Assembly (NCBI RefSeq): GCF_016803135.1
Contig: NZ_JAEVFE010000002.1
Location: 434,001 to 498,000 of the forward strand
Length of the DNA stretch: 64,000 nucleotides
Direction of reading: 5' to 3'
Origin: Altererythrobacter sp. C41
GTDB lineage: Bacteria > Pseudomonadota > Alphaproteobacteria > Sphingomonadales > Sphingomonadaceae
Under the pieces are notes generated by a model. The model searched no databases and was not told the DNA's origin. It worked only from the letters and a program-made list of their open reading frames with translations. This document shows, piece by piece, positions 42,099-49,300 of the stretch. Numbering within the stretch: position 1 is the stretch's first letter; every line of letters starts with the position of its first letter. Made by a program: the position numbers and the translations under genes.

Positions 42099-42698
42099 CT
42101 AGGCGCGCCTCCACGAATCCGCCGTCCGCTCGATCGCAACTTCGCCGGCGTAGGGCACGCACAGCGCCTTCGCCTCTTCCGGCGACGCGTGCTGCCACCT
42201 CTCGTAGTTCTCCGGCCGCAGGATCACGGGCATACGGTCATGCACCTCTGCCGCGACCCCGGCCGCATCGGTCATGACCATCGAATAGCAGTCGCCCCAC
42301 TCGTCGCTGCCGCGCCAGATCCCGGCGCAGGCAAAGATCGGCTGATCGGGCAGGCTTAGCCAGGTGCGCGTCATGGCGCCCTTGGGGCCCTCCGCTTCGG
42401 CCCATGCGGTCAGCGGGATCAGGCAGCGCTGTTCCTGAAAGCTGTAGCGCCACATGAAGCCGTCGAGCTTGTCGGTGCGCGCATTGTTCACCGGGCGGGG
42501 TTTGAGGGGTAGCCCGGTCCTTGCGCTCTTCTGCACCAGCGGAAAGCCCCAGACCATCGTTCGCAGCGCGCCACCGGCCACGACAATGCCGGGATATCCG
42601 GGATAGACTTCCTCAGCCGCGTTGCCGATTGTGCTCTCGACGCGGAAGAGGCGGGCGATCTCGTCGTTCGCCTTCGTCATGCGGTACAAGTTGCAGAT
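42099..42698 (-). CDS. SOS response-associated peptidase (SRAP, YedK/HMCES type) with AUC start
   Basis: 199 residues if begun at the ATC codon at 42698. SRAP proteins need Cys directly after the initiator Met; here only that codon puts Cys at position 2 (C-N-L-Y-R-M-T-K), and GGGGAGG stands 7 nt before it. The next in-frame start, TTG 42689, would remove the catalytic Cys. Other active-site parts are present: N-A-R-T, the Glu in W-A-E-A-E-G and the His in H-D-R-M-P-V-I. SRAP crosslinks to abasic sites in single-stranded DNA and protects them. A sequencing or true G-to-C change at the start is an alternative. Confidence 0.8.
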   Translation of the reverse strand: MCNLYRMTKANDEIARLFRVESTIGNAAEEVYPGYPGIVVAGGALRTMVWGFPLVQKSARTGLPLKPRPVNNARTDKLDGFMWRYSFQEQRCLIPLTAWAEAEGPKGAMTRTWLSLPDQPIFACAGIWRGSDEWGDCYSMVMTDAAGVAAEVHDRMPVILRPENYERWQHASPEEAKALCVPYAGEVAIERTADSWRRA

Positions 42699-42774
42699 GG
42701 CGGGCCTCCCCTACCGGAACGAATATAGAACAAACCGCTTGCGTCGAATCGGACGGCCGGTGTTCCAGTGAGGC

Positions 42775-43035
42775 ATGTGGCCGCCCCCGAAGCAAGAGCG
42801 ATTGCAGCGAAAGACAGGTGCACCTCCACGGCGCTTCCCGCTGCCGTGGACGGTGCGTAGCAGCGAGGAATGCTACTGGATCGAGGACGCGAACGGGAAG
42901 AGGTTCGCGCACACGTATTTCGTAGATCGCGATCTTCCCATCGGACCCGATTATGAGAGGCGGCTGACTCGACGCGAAGCGCTGATGATCGTGCGCAACC
43001 TCGCAAAGCTGCCGGACTTACTCCGGAAGTCCTGA
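42775..43035 (+). CDS. small conserved-looking cytoplasmic protein
   Basis: 86 residues. P-W-T-V-x-x-x-E-E-C-Y-W-I-E-D-A-N-G-K-R-F-A-H-T-Y-F followed by T-R-R-E-A-L-M-I-V-R-N-L-A-K-L-P is a pattern I know from many short uncharacterised alphaproteobacterial proteins. It has no catalytic motif. Divergent from the SRAP gene, 76 bp away. Confidence 0.65.
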   Translation: MWPPPKQERLQRKTGAPPRRFPLPWTVRSSEECYWIEDANGKRFAHTYFVDRDLPIGPDYERRLTRREALMIVRNLAKLPDLLRKS

Positions 43036-43091
43036 CGGGCAGTTCTTCAGCTCCAGCCCCTGCTCTCGCGGGCCGATCAAGTGGCAGGTGA

Positions 43092-43217
43092 TCAGGCTAG
43101 ACGGAACAGCGAGACCAGCACGACGGCGAAGGAAACCGCCACTAGCGCGCCGAACACGCCTTGTTCGATGCGGTGCAGGATGCTCGGCCGCTCTTCGTCG
43201 TCGTCCCAGGGTCTCAT
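43092..43217 (-). CDS. 41-residue membrane peptide
   Basis: M-R-P-W-D-D-D-E-E-R-P, then one hydrophobic helix (V-F-G-A-L-V-A-V-S-F-A-V-V-L-V-S-L-F). The ATG overlaps the stop of the nuclease gene (ATGA), so it is coupled to it. Function unknown. Confidence 0.6.
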   Translation of the reverse strand: MRPWDDDEERPSILHRIEQGVFGALVAVSFAVVLVSLFRLA

Positions 43218-43564
43218 TCGCACCACTCTTCCCGGCGACCGCTCCACGTCCGCGCGAGCCCTTCAGCAACGAGCTGGTCACCCACAGAGCCGCGGCCGTT
43301 CGTGACGATCGCTAGCGTGCGCCCGTAGCGATCCTTGCCGGCACGGCGGATCTCGAACGGCGCGGCGTTGAGCAGTGCGAGCAGCCGATCCCGTGCCTGG
43401 CGCGCGCGGGCCGTCTCGCTCGGACATTCACCGTTGATCTCGGGAGTGTCGATGTCAGCAATCCGCACCTTCTCGCCAGCAAGCCAGAAGGTGTCACCAT
43501 CGACCACGCAATTATCGCGTGGACCCGGAGCGCAAAGGGTTAAGGCGATCGCGCTTAAAATCAT
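43214..43564 (-). CDS. secreted thermonuclease-family protein
   Basis: 116 residues. A signal-like N-terminus (M-I-L-S-A-I-A-L-T-L-C) is followed by the SNase fold: V-V-D-G-D-T-F, V-R-I-A-D-I-D-T-P-E-I (catalytic Arg and Glu) and D-R-Y-G-R-T-L-A (second Arg). All catalytic residues are present. It would cut DNA or RNA in the periplasm with Ca2+. The ATG at 43564 lies 10 nt after the previous gene. This is the second SNase-like domain in the element. Confidence 0.85.
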   Translation of the reverse strand: MILSAIALTLCAPGPRDNCVVDGDTFWLAGEKVRIADIDTPEINGECPSETARARQARDRLLALLNAAPFEIRRAGKDRYGRTLAIVTNGRGSVGDQLVAEGLARTWSGRREEWCE

Positions 43565-43574
43565 CCGGCTTCCG

Positions 43575-44237
43575 TCAGTTCTCGCCGGCAGTAGGATCAA
43601 CGACTGGTGTTGATGCTTGGGTTACCACGGGCTCGCTGGCTACCACAGGAGTAACCGCTACGGCCTGGACTGGCACAGGCGCAAGGGTGGCGCCCGCCGG
43701 TAGCGCCACGGGTAGATCAGACTCCAGCGTCGCCATGAGTTCCCGGCCCTGCGGGATCACGCCGCTGCGCCCGGTGATGAATCCAGCGAATATGCCTGCT
43801 GCGATAACGCCCCCGACGGTGGCGAGTGTCGCGCCATTACCTTCCTGCCGATAGGTGCCATCGACGTTGATGCGGCGGCCGGCGAGTTCCAGATACTCGA
43901 GTTCGACATCCATCTTGCCGGACTTGCCAAAGGCGCCTCGGCTGGTTAGCCAGGTTATCCGACCGATGGCTTTCGTACCCTCGGGGATCACCACGAAGTC
44001 GCCCAGCATGACAGGGGCGGCGACGGTGAGATTGAATTGATCTCCTTCCTCCCAGCCGTTGCCCTTGGTGGTAACTTCCTGCGTCATCTTCAGCGCGATT
44101 TCCGTTCCCGCTGGCAGTACCGTCGCAGGCTGCGGAGCGGCACGAACAGCCTGGATCGGCAGCGATGATTGAGCGTCCTGCGCAGCAAGCGGCACGGCAA
44201 CGAATGCGGCAGACGCCGCCAAAAGAGCGAATTTCAT
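43575..44237 (-). CDS. secreted uncharacterised protein with beta domain and glycine-rich helix
   Basis: 220 residues. Signal peptide (M-K-F-A-L-L-A-A-S-A-A-F-V-A-V-P-L-A-A-Q). The domain starts L-P-A-G-T-E-I-A-L-K-M, has V-M-L-G-D-F-V-V-I-P-E-G-T-K-A-I-G-R-I and G-A-F-G-K-S-G-K-M-D-V-E-L-E-Y, then a glycine-rich hydrophobic helix. This is a widespread sphingomonad/phage-associated pattern without known role; it recalls the beta-barrel part of TrbI/VirB10-like proteins. First of a three-gene leftward unit with the nuclease. Confidence 0.6.
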   Translation of the reverse strand: MKFALLAASAAFVAVPLAAQDAQSSLPIQAVRAAPQPATVLPAGTEIALKMTQEVTTKGNGWEEGDQFNLTVAAPVMLGDFVVIPEGTKAIGRITWLTSRGAFGKSGKMDVELEYLELAGRRINVDGTYRQEGNGATLATVGGVIAAGIFAGFITGRSGVIPQGRELMATLESDLPVALPAGATLAPVPVQAVAVTPVVASEPVVTQASTPVVDPTAGEN

Positions 44238-44416
44238 ATTTCCCCCCAAGCAACGGGAGCGCTTCCCCAAGCGCTCCTCATCGAGAGGATGCAAAGAAAC
44301 TGAGTAAAGTTCCAGCTAAATTTGTTTTGGTGAGGGAGGGGCGGGCCGGCTGTCACATAGACTGAGAGACTTTACTTCAAACATCTTCAATCCACGCTCG
44401 CGGAGTCAGTTGACGC

Positions 44417-44659
44417 TCAAAACTCGCCCGTGAATCGCCCGAAGAGAAAGCCGCCACACATCAGAAACAGGCACACGCCAGTGAGGATGGCAGCAACGGA
44501 AAGGTCGCGCACGTCCGGTCCTTTAATCACGTCGCCTGAGGTATCGACTGATCGCGCAACCTTCAGCCAATATGATGCTGCGAGCAGCCCAGCGATCGCG
44601 CCCAGGCTCACCAGCACAATAGCCGGGTTCGCAACGAGGGCAGGGAAGCGCTCATCCAT
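44417..44659 (-). CDS. two-helix membrane protein
   Basis: 80 residues with hydrophobic segments near 8-28 and 52-72 and both ends polar. No motif. The ATG at 44659 has no clear ribosome site, so the start is uncertain. It lies behind the repressor gene (49 bp) and may be expressed with it in the lysogenic state. Confidence 0.5.
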   Translation of the reverse strand: MDERFPALVANPAIVLVSLGAIAGLLAASYWLKVARSVDTSGDVIKGPDVRDLSVAAILTGVCLFLMCGGFLFGRFTGEF

Positions 44660-44708
44660 ACTCGGAGGATAGCGTAGAAGGACGCCACCCGGCAAGCGAG
44701 ACCAGCGT

Positions 44709-44927
44709 CTACTCGGGAACCGTCACGCCTATACGTCCTGAGCGCCGTGGGAACTGCGCCCCCGCATCGACCAGAGCGGCTTCGATCTTCTCTCGCGTCT
44801 CGGCTGCCACCGCCTCGCCGTCTTCGAACCGCACGACAGTTGCGCGGCCCACTCCCGCCATCTCGGCCAGCTTGTGAGTAGACCACCCGAGGGCAGCTCT
44901 GGCCATCTTCGATTGTACCCCGTTCAT
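44709..44927 (-). CDS. XRE-type repressor
   Basis: 72 residues, one helix-turn-helix of the Cro/cI type: S-K-M-A-R-A-A-L-G-W-S-T-H-K-L-A-E-M-A-G-V-G-R-A-T-V-V-R-F-E-D-G. It has no peptidase domain, so induction would not be by RecA-driven self-cleavage. TTGCGT-N17-TAAAAT (44964-44936) is a good promoter whose start lies 2-3 nt before the ATG, so the message is probably leaderless, as for lambda cI. Operators at 44931-44992 lie between it and the rightward early genes. Confidence 0.8.
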   Translation of the reverse strand: MNGVQSKMARAALGWSTHKLAEMAGVGRATVVRFEDGEAVAAETREKIEAALVDAGAQFPRRSGRIGVTVPE

Positions 44928-44930
44928 CGC

Positions 44931-44992
44931 GAGACATTTTATCTCACAAAGGGGGTTGACGCAACTGCGCGCCGTGTGAGACAAATTGTATC
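44931..44992. promoter_or_regulatory. divergent promoter region with two operator-like dyads
   Basis: O1 GAGACATTTTATCTC (44931-44945) overlaps the repressor -10 region. O2 GAGACAAATTGTATC (44978-44992) is a 15-bp dyad with one mismatch. Both share the half-site GAGACA and their centres are 47 bp apart. A rightward -35 TTGACG lies at 44956-44961 with O2 at its -10 position. The layout fits a repressor that controls both directions. Confidence 0.6.
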
Positions 44993-45084
44993 GCCGAGGT
45001 CGGAAGCCGAGGCGACCGAGCAATGGGGCGGCTACCCCAAACGCCCGGTCTGATCGAAGCCCTTGCTGAAGAAGGGATACGACT

Positions 45085-45414
45085 ATGAATGCACCTATCA
45101 CCACACCCGTGGCGGGGAAAGTCGCGCCTGCGCCGGGCAATTTGGCCGGCACCAATCCGGCGAACGAAATCTACAGACACTCCACTGACGTGCAGATCCT
45201 CTGCACGCGCGCCCGGAGCCTAGCCCGCGCGATCGATACGGCTGCGGATGAAGCGTTCGGAGAGGAGAGTCCGGAAGTTCGGCGAAGGGCACTCAACTTG
45301 ATCGTAGATTTCGCCTCCATGCTCGAACGCGAGGCCGAGGACGCGATCGCAAAGGCGGAACGTATTGAAATTCTGTCGAGGGCAATCAAGCTGGTCGCCG
45401 AGGAGGAGCAATGA
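45085..45414 (+). CDS. early-operon helical protein
   Basis: 109 residues. A flexible N-terminal 30 residues precedes a long helical domain (V-Q-I-L-C-T-R-A-R-S-L-A-R-A-I-D through E-R-I-E-I-L-S-R-A-I-K). First gene right of the repressor switch, so it is expected to be expressed on induction. It overlaps the next gene (ATGA). Not recognised. Confidence 0.6.
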   Translation: MNAPITTPVAGKVAPAPGNLAGTNPANEIYRHSTDVQILCTRARSLARAIDTAADEAFGEESPEVRRRALNLIVDFASMLEREAEDAIAKAERIEILSRAIKLVAEEEQ

Positions 45415-45863
45415 TGGGGGTGGTCGTTGACCTTGCCGAAGCCCGCCAGCGCCGCCACGAGCGGCAACGGCAGGAGAGCGACGCGCCCGAATGGGCGCAA
45501 GACATCCAGCATTGCTGCCTTTATGCGCAGATGCTGAAGGCAGAGCACGACGCCGAAACGGCAAGACTCCGATTTGAAAAACATCGGGACGGCATCAGTG
45601 CCTGGTGGGAGGCGCCTTCAGATGTGCAGGATCGGGTGCACGCCAATAATCGCGAGTGGGAACGGTACCGTGCGCTGATGCAGCACATCGCCGCATTGCC
45701 TGCCCAGACTCGCTCGCAGGCGCAGATGAAGCGCAATACAATCGGTAGCCTCTGGCTCCGGCCCAATCGTGACGAATGGTATGCAAGATTGCGCGCTGGA
45801 TGTGAGCAAGACGACCACCTTTTCCCGGCGAGCGCTAAGCTAGCGCGAACTAGCCGAAGCTGA
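45411..45863 (+). CDS. early-operon protein, unknown
   Basis: 150 residues, helical and charged (V-V-V-D-L-A-E-A-R-Q-R-R-H-E-R-Q-R-Q-E opens it), with several Trp residues in the middle. No enzyme motif seen. It starts inside the stop of the previous gene and is followed after 2 bp by the next, so the three form one operon. Confidence 0.6.
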   Translation: MMGVVVDLAEARQRRHERQRQESDAPEWAQDIQHCCLYAQMLKAEHDAETARLRFEKHRDGISAWWEAPSDVQDRVHANNREWERYRALMQHIAALPAQTRSQAQMKRNTIGSLWLRPNRDEWYARLRAGCEQDDHLFPASAKLARTSRS

Positions 45864-45865
45864 CG

Positions 45866-46435
45866 TTGGCCTTTCAGGAATCCCAGCCCCCAGATTGCGC
45901 CCCGGCCTCACCGCCGGGGCGTTTCCCTGTGGGGCCGAAAACGCACGACTTCCACGCCAGCCTCGCGCTCTCCAACCACTACTCCGACGCGCCGTGGTGG
46001 ATGGATATCTACCGGCGCGCCTTTCCGACGCTCGTCAGCGCTGTGTCCGTGCGCGATGATGGGTGGGCGCAGCGCGGAGGTATTGATCGCATCCTGACAC
46101 TCGCCTGCGGACGTGTTTTCACCGTCGATGAGAAGGTTCGAACGAACGACTGGCCCGATATCCTGTTGGAACGGTGGAGCGACGAGGAACGGCGCAAGGC
46201 CGGCTGGATCCAGAAGCCACTCGCATGCGACTTCATCGCCTATGCGTTCGCCCCGAGCCGGCGCTGCTATCTTCTGCCCGTGGCACCCCTGCAGCGTGCT
46301 TGGCGCATGAACGGCCGGCACTGGATTGAGCAGTACGGGCAGCGTCCGGCATTCAATCCGGGGTATCGCTCAACGAGCGTGCCGGTACCGATCTCGACGC
46401 TGATGGACGCGATATCGGCAGCGATGGTGCTCTAA
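45866..46435 (+). CDS. PD-(D/E)XK-nuclease-like protein
   Basis: 189 residues from a TTG at 45866. G-G-I-D-R-I-L-T-L followed about 12 residues later by V-D-E-K-V-R-T matches the D...(D/E)-x-K spacing of restriction-endonuclease-fold proteins, and D-I-L-L-E-R-W with C-D-F-I-A-Y-A-F continues the core. Such phage proteins act as Holliday-junction or end-processing nucleases, or only keep the fold. The assignment rests on the motif and needs a profile search. Last gene before a terminator. Confidence 0.5.
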   Translation: MAFQESQPPDCAPASPPGRFPVGPKTHDFHASLALSNHYSDAPWWMDIYRRAFPTLVSAVSVRDDGWAQRGGIDRILTLACGRVFTVDEKVRTNDWPDILLERWSDEERRKAGWIQKPLACDFIAYAFAPSRRCYLLPVAPLQRAWRMNGRHWIEQYGQRPAFNPGYRSTSVPVPISTLMDAISAAMVL

Positions 46436-46577
46436 GAGATAACGGGAACCACCACGAATTTGGCCGGTTTCATCCGTCAACGGCGAGCAAAGGGGGATCG
46501 CCGTGCTGCACTCCCACAACCAAATGCCATCAGAGCACATCAGCCAGCCGCCCCCGACCCCTTGGCTGGCTTCCTCG

Positions 46578-46600
46578 ACCCCGCTTCGGCGGGGTTCTTT
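46578..46600 (+). terminator. rho-independent terminator of the early operon
   Basis: ACCCCGC-TTCG-GCGGGGT with a stable tetraloop, followed by a T-rich tail (TTCTTT). Confidence 0.8.
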
Positions 46601-46658
46601 GTGCCTTCTTGACCGCCAGTCGCTTCTCGCGTCATTCTGCCACGAGGGGAGGGGCTAC

Positions 46659-47027
46659 ATGATCGATTTCCAGAATGGCTCGGTATTTAAGCTGAAGCAG
46701 AACAACGAGTACGCCACACGTGTCGGCGATCTGTTGCTGCCGGGGGAGAAGATTATCGGTGCCTTCAAGGCGCTGAGAGACGGCGTTGTCTTCACCGACA
46801 AACGCATCATTGCCGTGAATGTGCAGGGCATCACCGGCAAGAAGAAGGACTTCACTTCGCTACCCTACAGCAAGATCGTGGTGTTCTCGGTAGAGACCGC
46901 GGGATCATTCGATCTCGACTCTGAGCTCGAGATGTATTTCTCCGGCTTAGGGCGCGTGAAATTCGAGTTCACAGGCCAAACCAACGTGGTCGAGATTGCA
47001 CGGCTGATCGCGGGGTTTGTGCTTTAG
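46659..47027 (+). CDS. bacterial PH-domain protein
   Basis: 122 residues. L-L-L-P-G-E-K-I-I-G-A-F-K-A-L-R-D-G-V-V-F-T-D-K-R-I-I-A-V-N is the signature of the short bacterial pleckstrin-homology (YokE/DUF1696-like) domain, ending in the C-terminal helix V-E-I-A-R-L-I-A-G-F. The start at 46659 is preferred because GAGGGGAGGGG precedes it; the longer reading includes the terminator. Role unknown; related domains bind membranes or proteins under envelope stress. Confidence 0.75.
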   Translation: MIDFQNGSVFKLKQNNEYATRVGDLLLPGEKIIGAFKALRDGVVFTDKRIIAVNVQGITGKKKDFTSLPYSKIVVFSVETAGSFDLDSELEMYFSGLGRVKFEFTGQTNVVEIARLIAGFVL

Positions 47028-47162
47028 TGTTCGCCACTGCGCCCTCTATCGGCGTCGGGATGTTGCCTCGCTGCGGCACCTACATGTTGTCCGCGAGACG
47101 CTGATCAGTTTATTTCGACGAGGCCTCTAACCGATATTGTGTTCCTGGAGGGAGGAAGCGCA

Positions 47163-47981
47163 ATGAACGGATCGAGCAAGTTCGGCGTCCAACTCTGCCG
47201 CTCGGGTAGAGCGGCGGGCCTTTGCGGCGGGCTGATGGCTGTCGCGCTGATAGCAGGCTGTGGAGACGCTGAGGACCGGGACGGTGATTACGAGCGATCT
47301 ACCGATCCGGTCATACCGGCGCCAGCAATTGCCCCGGAGCCAACCGCGTCTCCAGTTCATTATGAGCCGCCCCGACCCTCGCACAACTATGACGAGCGAG
47401 ATGGCGTCTTCTATTCCTACATCGCAGCGGTTTCGGAGGAGGACCGCAAAGCTGGAAAAGTTGCCGGTGATGTGGTGACCTTTGCCTATCTTGGCGAACG
47501 CGATGGCAGACATATACTGGCTCGCGTTATGCCGAACGGCACCATCACAGGGCGCTCAAGTTGCCGCAGCCCATGCCGCGTGATCACCTATGAAGATGGA
47601 ACGCAGGTCGGCTACAATGAAGGCTCAATTATCGGTGCTGCATTTGCTGACGCCCTCAACGGTGAGCTAGAGATCGCACGCCTAGTGAGGCCGACGCCAC
47701 TGCCTCCGGCGGAGTTGCCGCCAAGCCCTATCCCGGCAGCCAGCCGCACTGATGAATGGACGGCTTCCGAGTTAGCCCTGATCAGCGAGTGGCAAGCGCT
47801 GAACCAGCGATGCCGGGGTGGAACCGACGCGAACGCTGTTGCTGCCGCCTGCGAAAGACGAGACAGTGTGATTGCGCCGGCACTTGCGGAAGCGGATATC
47901 TGCTACGGGCGCGCTTACGAGGCTGCTGCCGATCAGACCCTGCATCGATGCACAGGAGATTCGCTGCACCTCACGCCGTGA
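47163..47981 (+). CDS. lipoprotein, unknown
   Basis: 272 residues. A signal with lipobox L-I-A-G-C at about 25 gives an acylated envelope protein. The mature part has a Pro-rich linker, a beta-rich middle with V-T-F-A-Y-L-G and C-R-S-P-C, and a helical end with several cysteines (R-C-R-G, A-A-C-E-R-R, I-C-Y-G-R, R-C-T-G) likely in disulfides. GGAGG-type site before the ATG at 47163. Possibly a lysogenic conversion or superinfection factor; no evidence beyond location. Confidence 0.6.
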   Translation: MNGSSKFGVQLCRSGRAAGLCGGLMAVALIAGCGDAEDRDGDYERSTDPVIPAPAIAPEPTASPVHYEPPRPSHNYDERDGVFYSYIAAVSEEDRKAGKVAGDVVTFAYLGERDGRHILARVMPNGTITGRSSCRSPCRVITYEDGTQVGYNEGSIIGAAFADALNGELEIARLVRPTPLPPAELPPSPIPAASRTDEWTASELALISEWQALNQRCRGGTDANAVAAACERRDSVIAPALAEADICYGRAYEAAADQTLHRCTGDSLHLTP

Positions 47982-47994
47982 CTTTAGCCAGGGT

Positions 47995-48771
47995 TCAAGC
48001 CGCCCGCGCCAGAGACCGGCGTTGGCCGATGGCGGTCAGCAGGAGGATCTGGGAAACCAGCCGGGCTTCACGGTTCGTTGCCCACCATCCGATGCACGCA
48101 CTGCCCATGGTAACATCTATATAGGGGGTGGATTTCACACCGACGAGAAACGGCGGATTTGCGTCATTCTCAGATTTAGCGGGTGTGGATTTCACACCCG
48201 GTTTGACCGCTTTTTGCATAGGAATCGCCTCCATCGGTGTGGATTTCACACCCGGCAAATGACCGCGAGCCTTGGCATTCCGGTGCTTCGCGAGCGCCCG
48301 CAGACGCTTGTCAGCGCGCTTGCTCGCCGACGTATTGCCGGCCGCCCGAAACTGCTCCCAGCCGTTCGTCGGAGCCCTCTTCGATCGCACAGGGCATTCA
48401 GGCCACGCGTGCCAGGTGAGCCGCCAGCAACGTGCCCTCGACGCATCGGCGGCTTTGATGGAGAAATGAGCATCCTTCGCCAGGACGATGAAGCCGCGTT
48501 CCTGAAGATCCTCAAATGCACGAAGTGCGGGACGCTTATCGGACAAGCCGAGCCGTGCCGTTGCATCCTGTGCTGACAAGTAGATCGAGCCGTTGTTGTC
48601 ACCGTTGAAGAGCATGACCAGCTCCGTCAGCAGCGAGCGCGCGACAAGGTCTAGGCTGGCGTAGGCAGCGGATTCGAGGATCCGGTGCGGAAGCATGACG
48701 AACCGCCCGCTTTTGTCATTCCGGCCGGTGTGGTTGGGCTTGGCTGGCCGTTGCCTATGCCGCCTTCCCAT
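47995..48771 (-). CDS. replication-initiator-like winged-helix protein with internal iterons
   Basis: 258 residues. The first 125 form a winged-helix domain (G-R-F-V-M-L-P-H-R-I-L-E-S-A-A-Y, then S-L-L-T-E-L-V-M-L-F-N-G-D-N-N-G-S-I-Y-L-S). The second half is basic and holds G-V-K-S-T-P three times (174-179, 192-197, 211-216). Each repeat is encoded by the same palindromic DNA, GGTGTG-AAATC-CACACC, so the gene carries its own probable binding sites, as lambda O carries the origin. I chose the ATG at 48771, with GGAGGCGAGG upstream. The initiator role is inferred from this layout. Confidence 0.6.
   Translation of the reverse strand: MGRRHRQRPAKPNHTGRNDKSGRFVMLPHRILESAAYASLDLVARSLLTELVMLFNGDNNGSIYLSAQDATARLGLSDKRPALRAFEDLQERGFIVLAKDAHFSIKAADASRARCWRLTWHAWPECPVRSKRAPTNGWEQFRAAGNTSASKRADKRLRALAKHRNAKARGHLPGVKSTPMEAIPMQKAVKPGVKSTPAKSENDANPPFLVGVKSTPYIDVTMGSACIGWWATNREARLVSQILLLTAIGQRRSLARAA
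48125..48255. repeat. three palindromic iteron-like repeats (candidate replication origin)
   Basis: GGTGTGGATTTCACACC and close copies lie at 48126-48141 (one arm base changed), 48182-48198 and 48237-48253. They repeat with 57- and 54-bp spacing, inside the initiator-like gene. Each arm is 6-7 bp around a 5-bp centre. Confidence 0.6.
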
Positions 48772-48949
48772 CCTCGCCTCCCGTGCTGTCCACCTTTCTG
48801 CGCCCGGTGACGAGGCGTATGCCGCCCGCCGCGCCGCGCGCCGCGCGAAGGGTTGGGAACCATTGTTCGGGAAACGCCGGATCGGGAGGCTGGAGGCGGA
48901 CCCAGAAGCCCGCCTCCTCACTACCGGTTATCTCCACCACGCCGGGCAT
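48755..48949 (-). CDS. small protein coupled to the initiator-like gene
   Basis: 64 residues from the ATG at 48949, which overlaps the previous stop (TGATG). F-W-V-R-L-Q-P-P-D-P-A-F-P-E-Q-W-F-P-T-L-R-A-A-R-G-A-A is a compact domain of unknown kind, followed by a polar end. It overlaps the initiator-like gene by 17 bp. Not recognised. Confidence 0.55.
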   Translation of the reverse strand: MPGVVEITGSEEAGFWVRLQPPDPAFPEQWFPTLRAARGAAGGIRLVTGRRKVDSTGGEDGKAA

Positions 48950-49299
48950 CACGGCGCCTCGCTGGCAGCGGAGGGCTTTACGATCGAGTACGCCATAACG
49001 CGGCACCCAAGGAGGCCGGGACGCTTCCCGACTTCGAACATCATGCCGCGCTTGACCAACTCCCCGGCACGCGGGCGCACGACATGGACTGGTAATCCGA
49101 GATCACCCGCGACCTCTTCCGGGGTTGCTCCGTAAGACCCGTATGGTGCCCACGCTTCCATCATCTGCCGGTGACGGCGGTTAAGCGTCTCAGTGACGTT
49201 CTTGGCAGCCTCCTTGCCCGTCTCCCGAGCCTCCGCGCTGTTGCCCTTGAAGCCTGCGGCTGTTCCATCGCGATAATGCGGTGTCGATGTGTGCGTCAT
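48949..49299 (-). CDS. winged-helix protein
   Basis: 116 residues. An N-terminal polar arm precedes a winged-helix domain: G-A-T-P-E-E-V-A-G-D-L-G-L-P-V-H-V-V-R-P-R-A-G-E-L-V-K-R-G-M-M-F-E-V. This is the helix-turn-helix plus wing used by phage regulators of the MarR/replication-terminator kind. Probably binds DNA at the element's promoters or origin. In the integrase-to-initiator operon. Confidence 0.7.
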   Translation of the reverse strand: MTHTSTPHYRDGTAAGFKGNSAEARETGKEAAKNVTETLNRRHRQMMEAWAPYGSYGATPEEVAGDLGLPVHVVRPRAGELVKRGMMFEVGKRPGLLGCRVMAYSIVKPSAASEAP

Positions 49300-49300
49300 G

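Noticed and set aside
42099-42689. TTG at 42689 as the SRAP start
   Set aside because: It would remove the essential Cys2 and lies too far from the ribosome-binding site.
46503-46658. Longer N-terminus for the PH-domain protein
   Set aside because: It would translate through the terminator hairpin at 46578-46600, and a strong ribosome site precedes the ATG at 46659.
48125-48255. Three spaced repeats as a CRISPR array
   Set aside because: Only three short palindromes with 37-40 bp between them, in frame within a coding gene and without cas genes.
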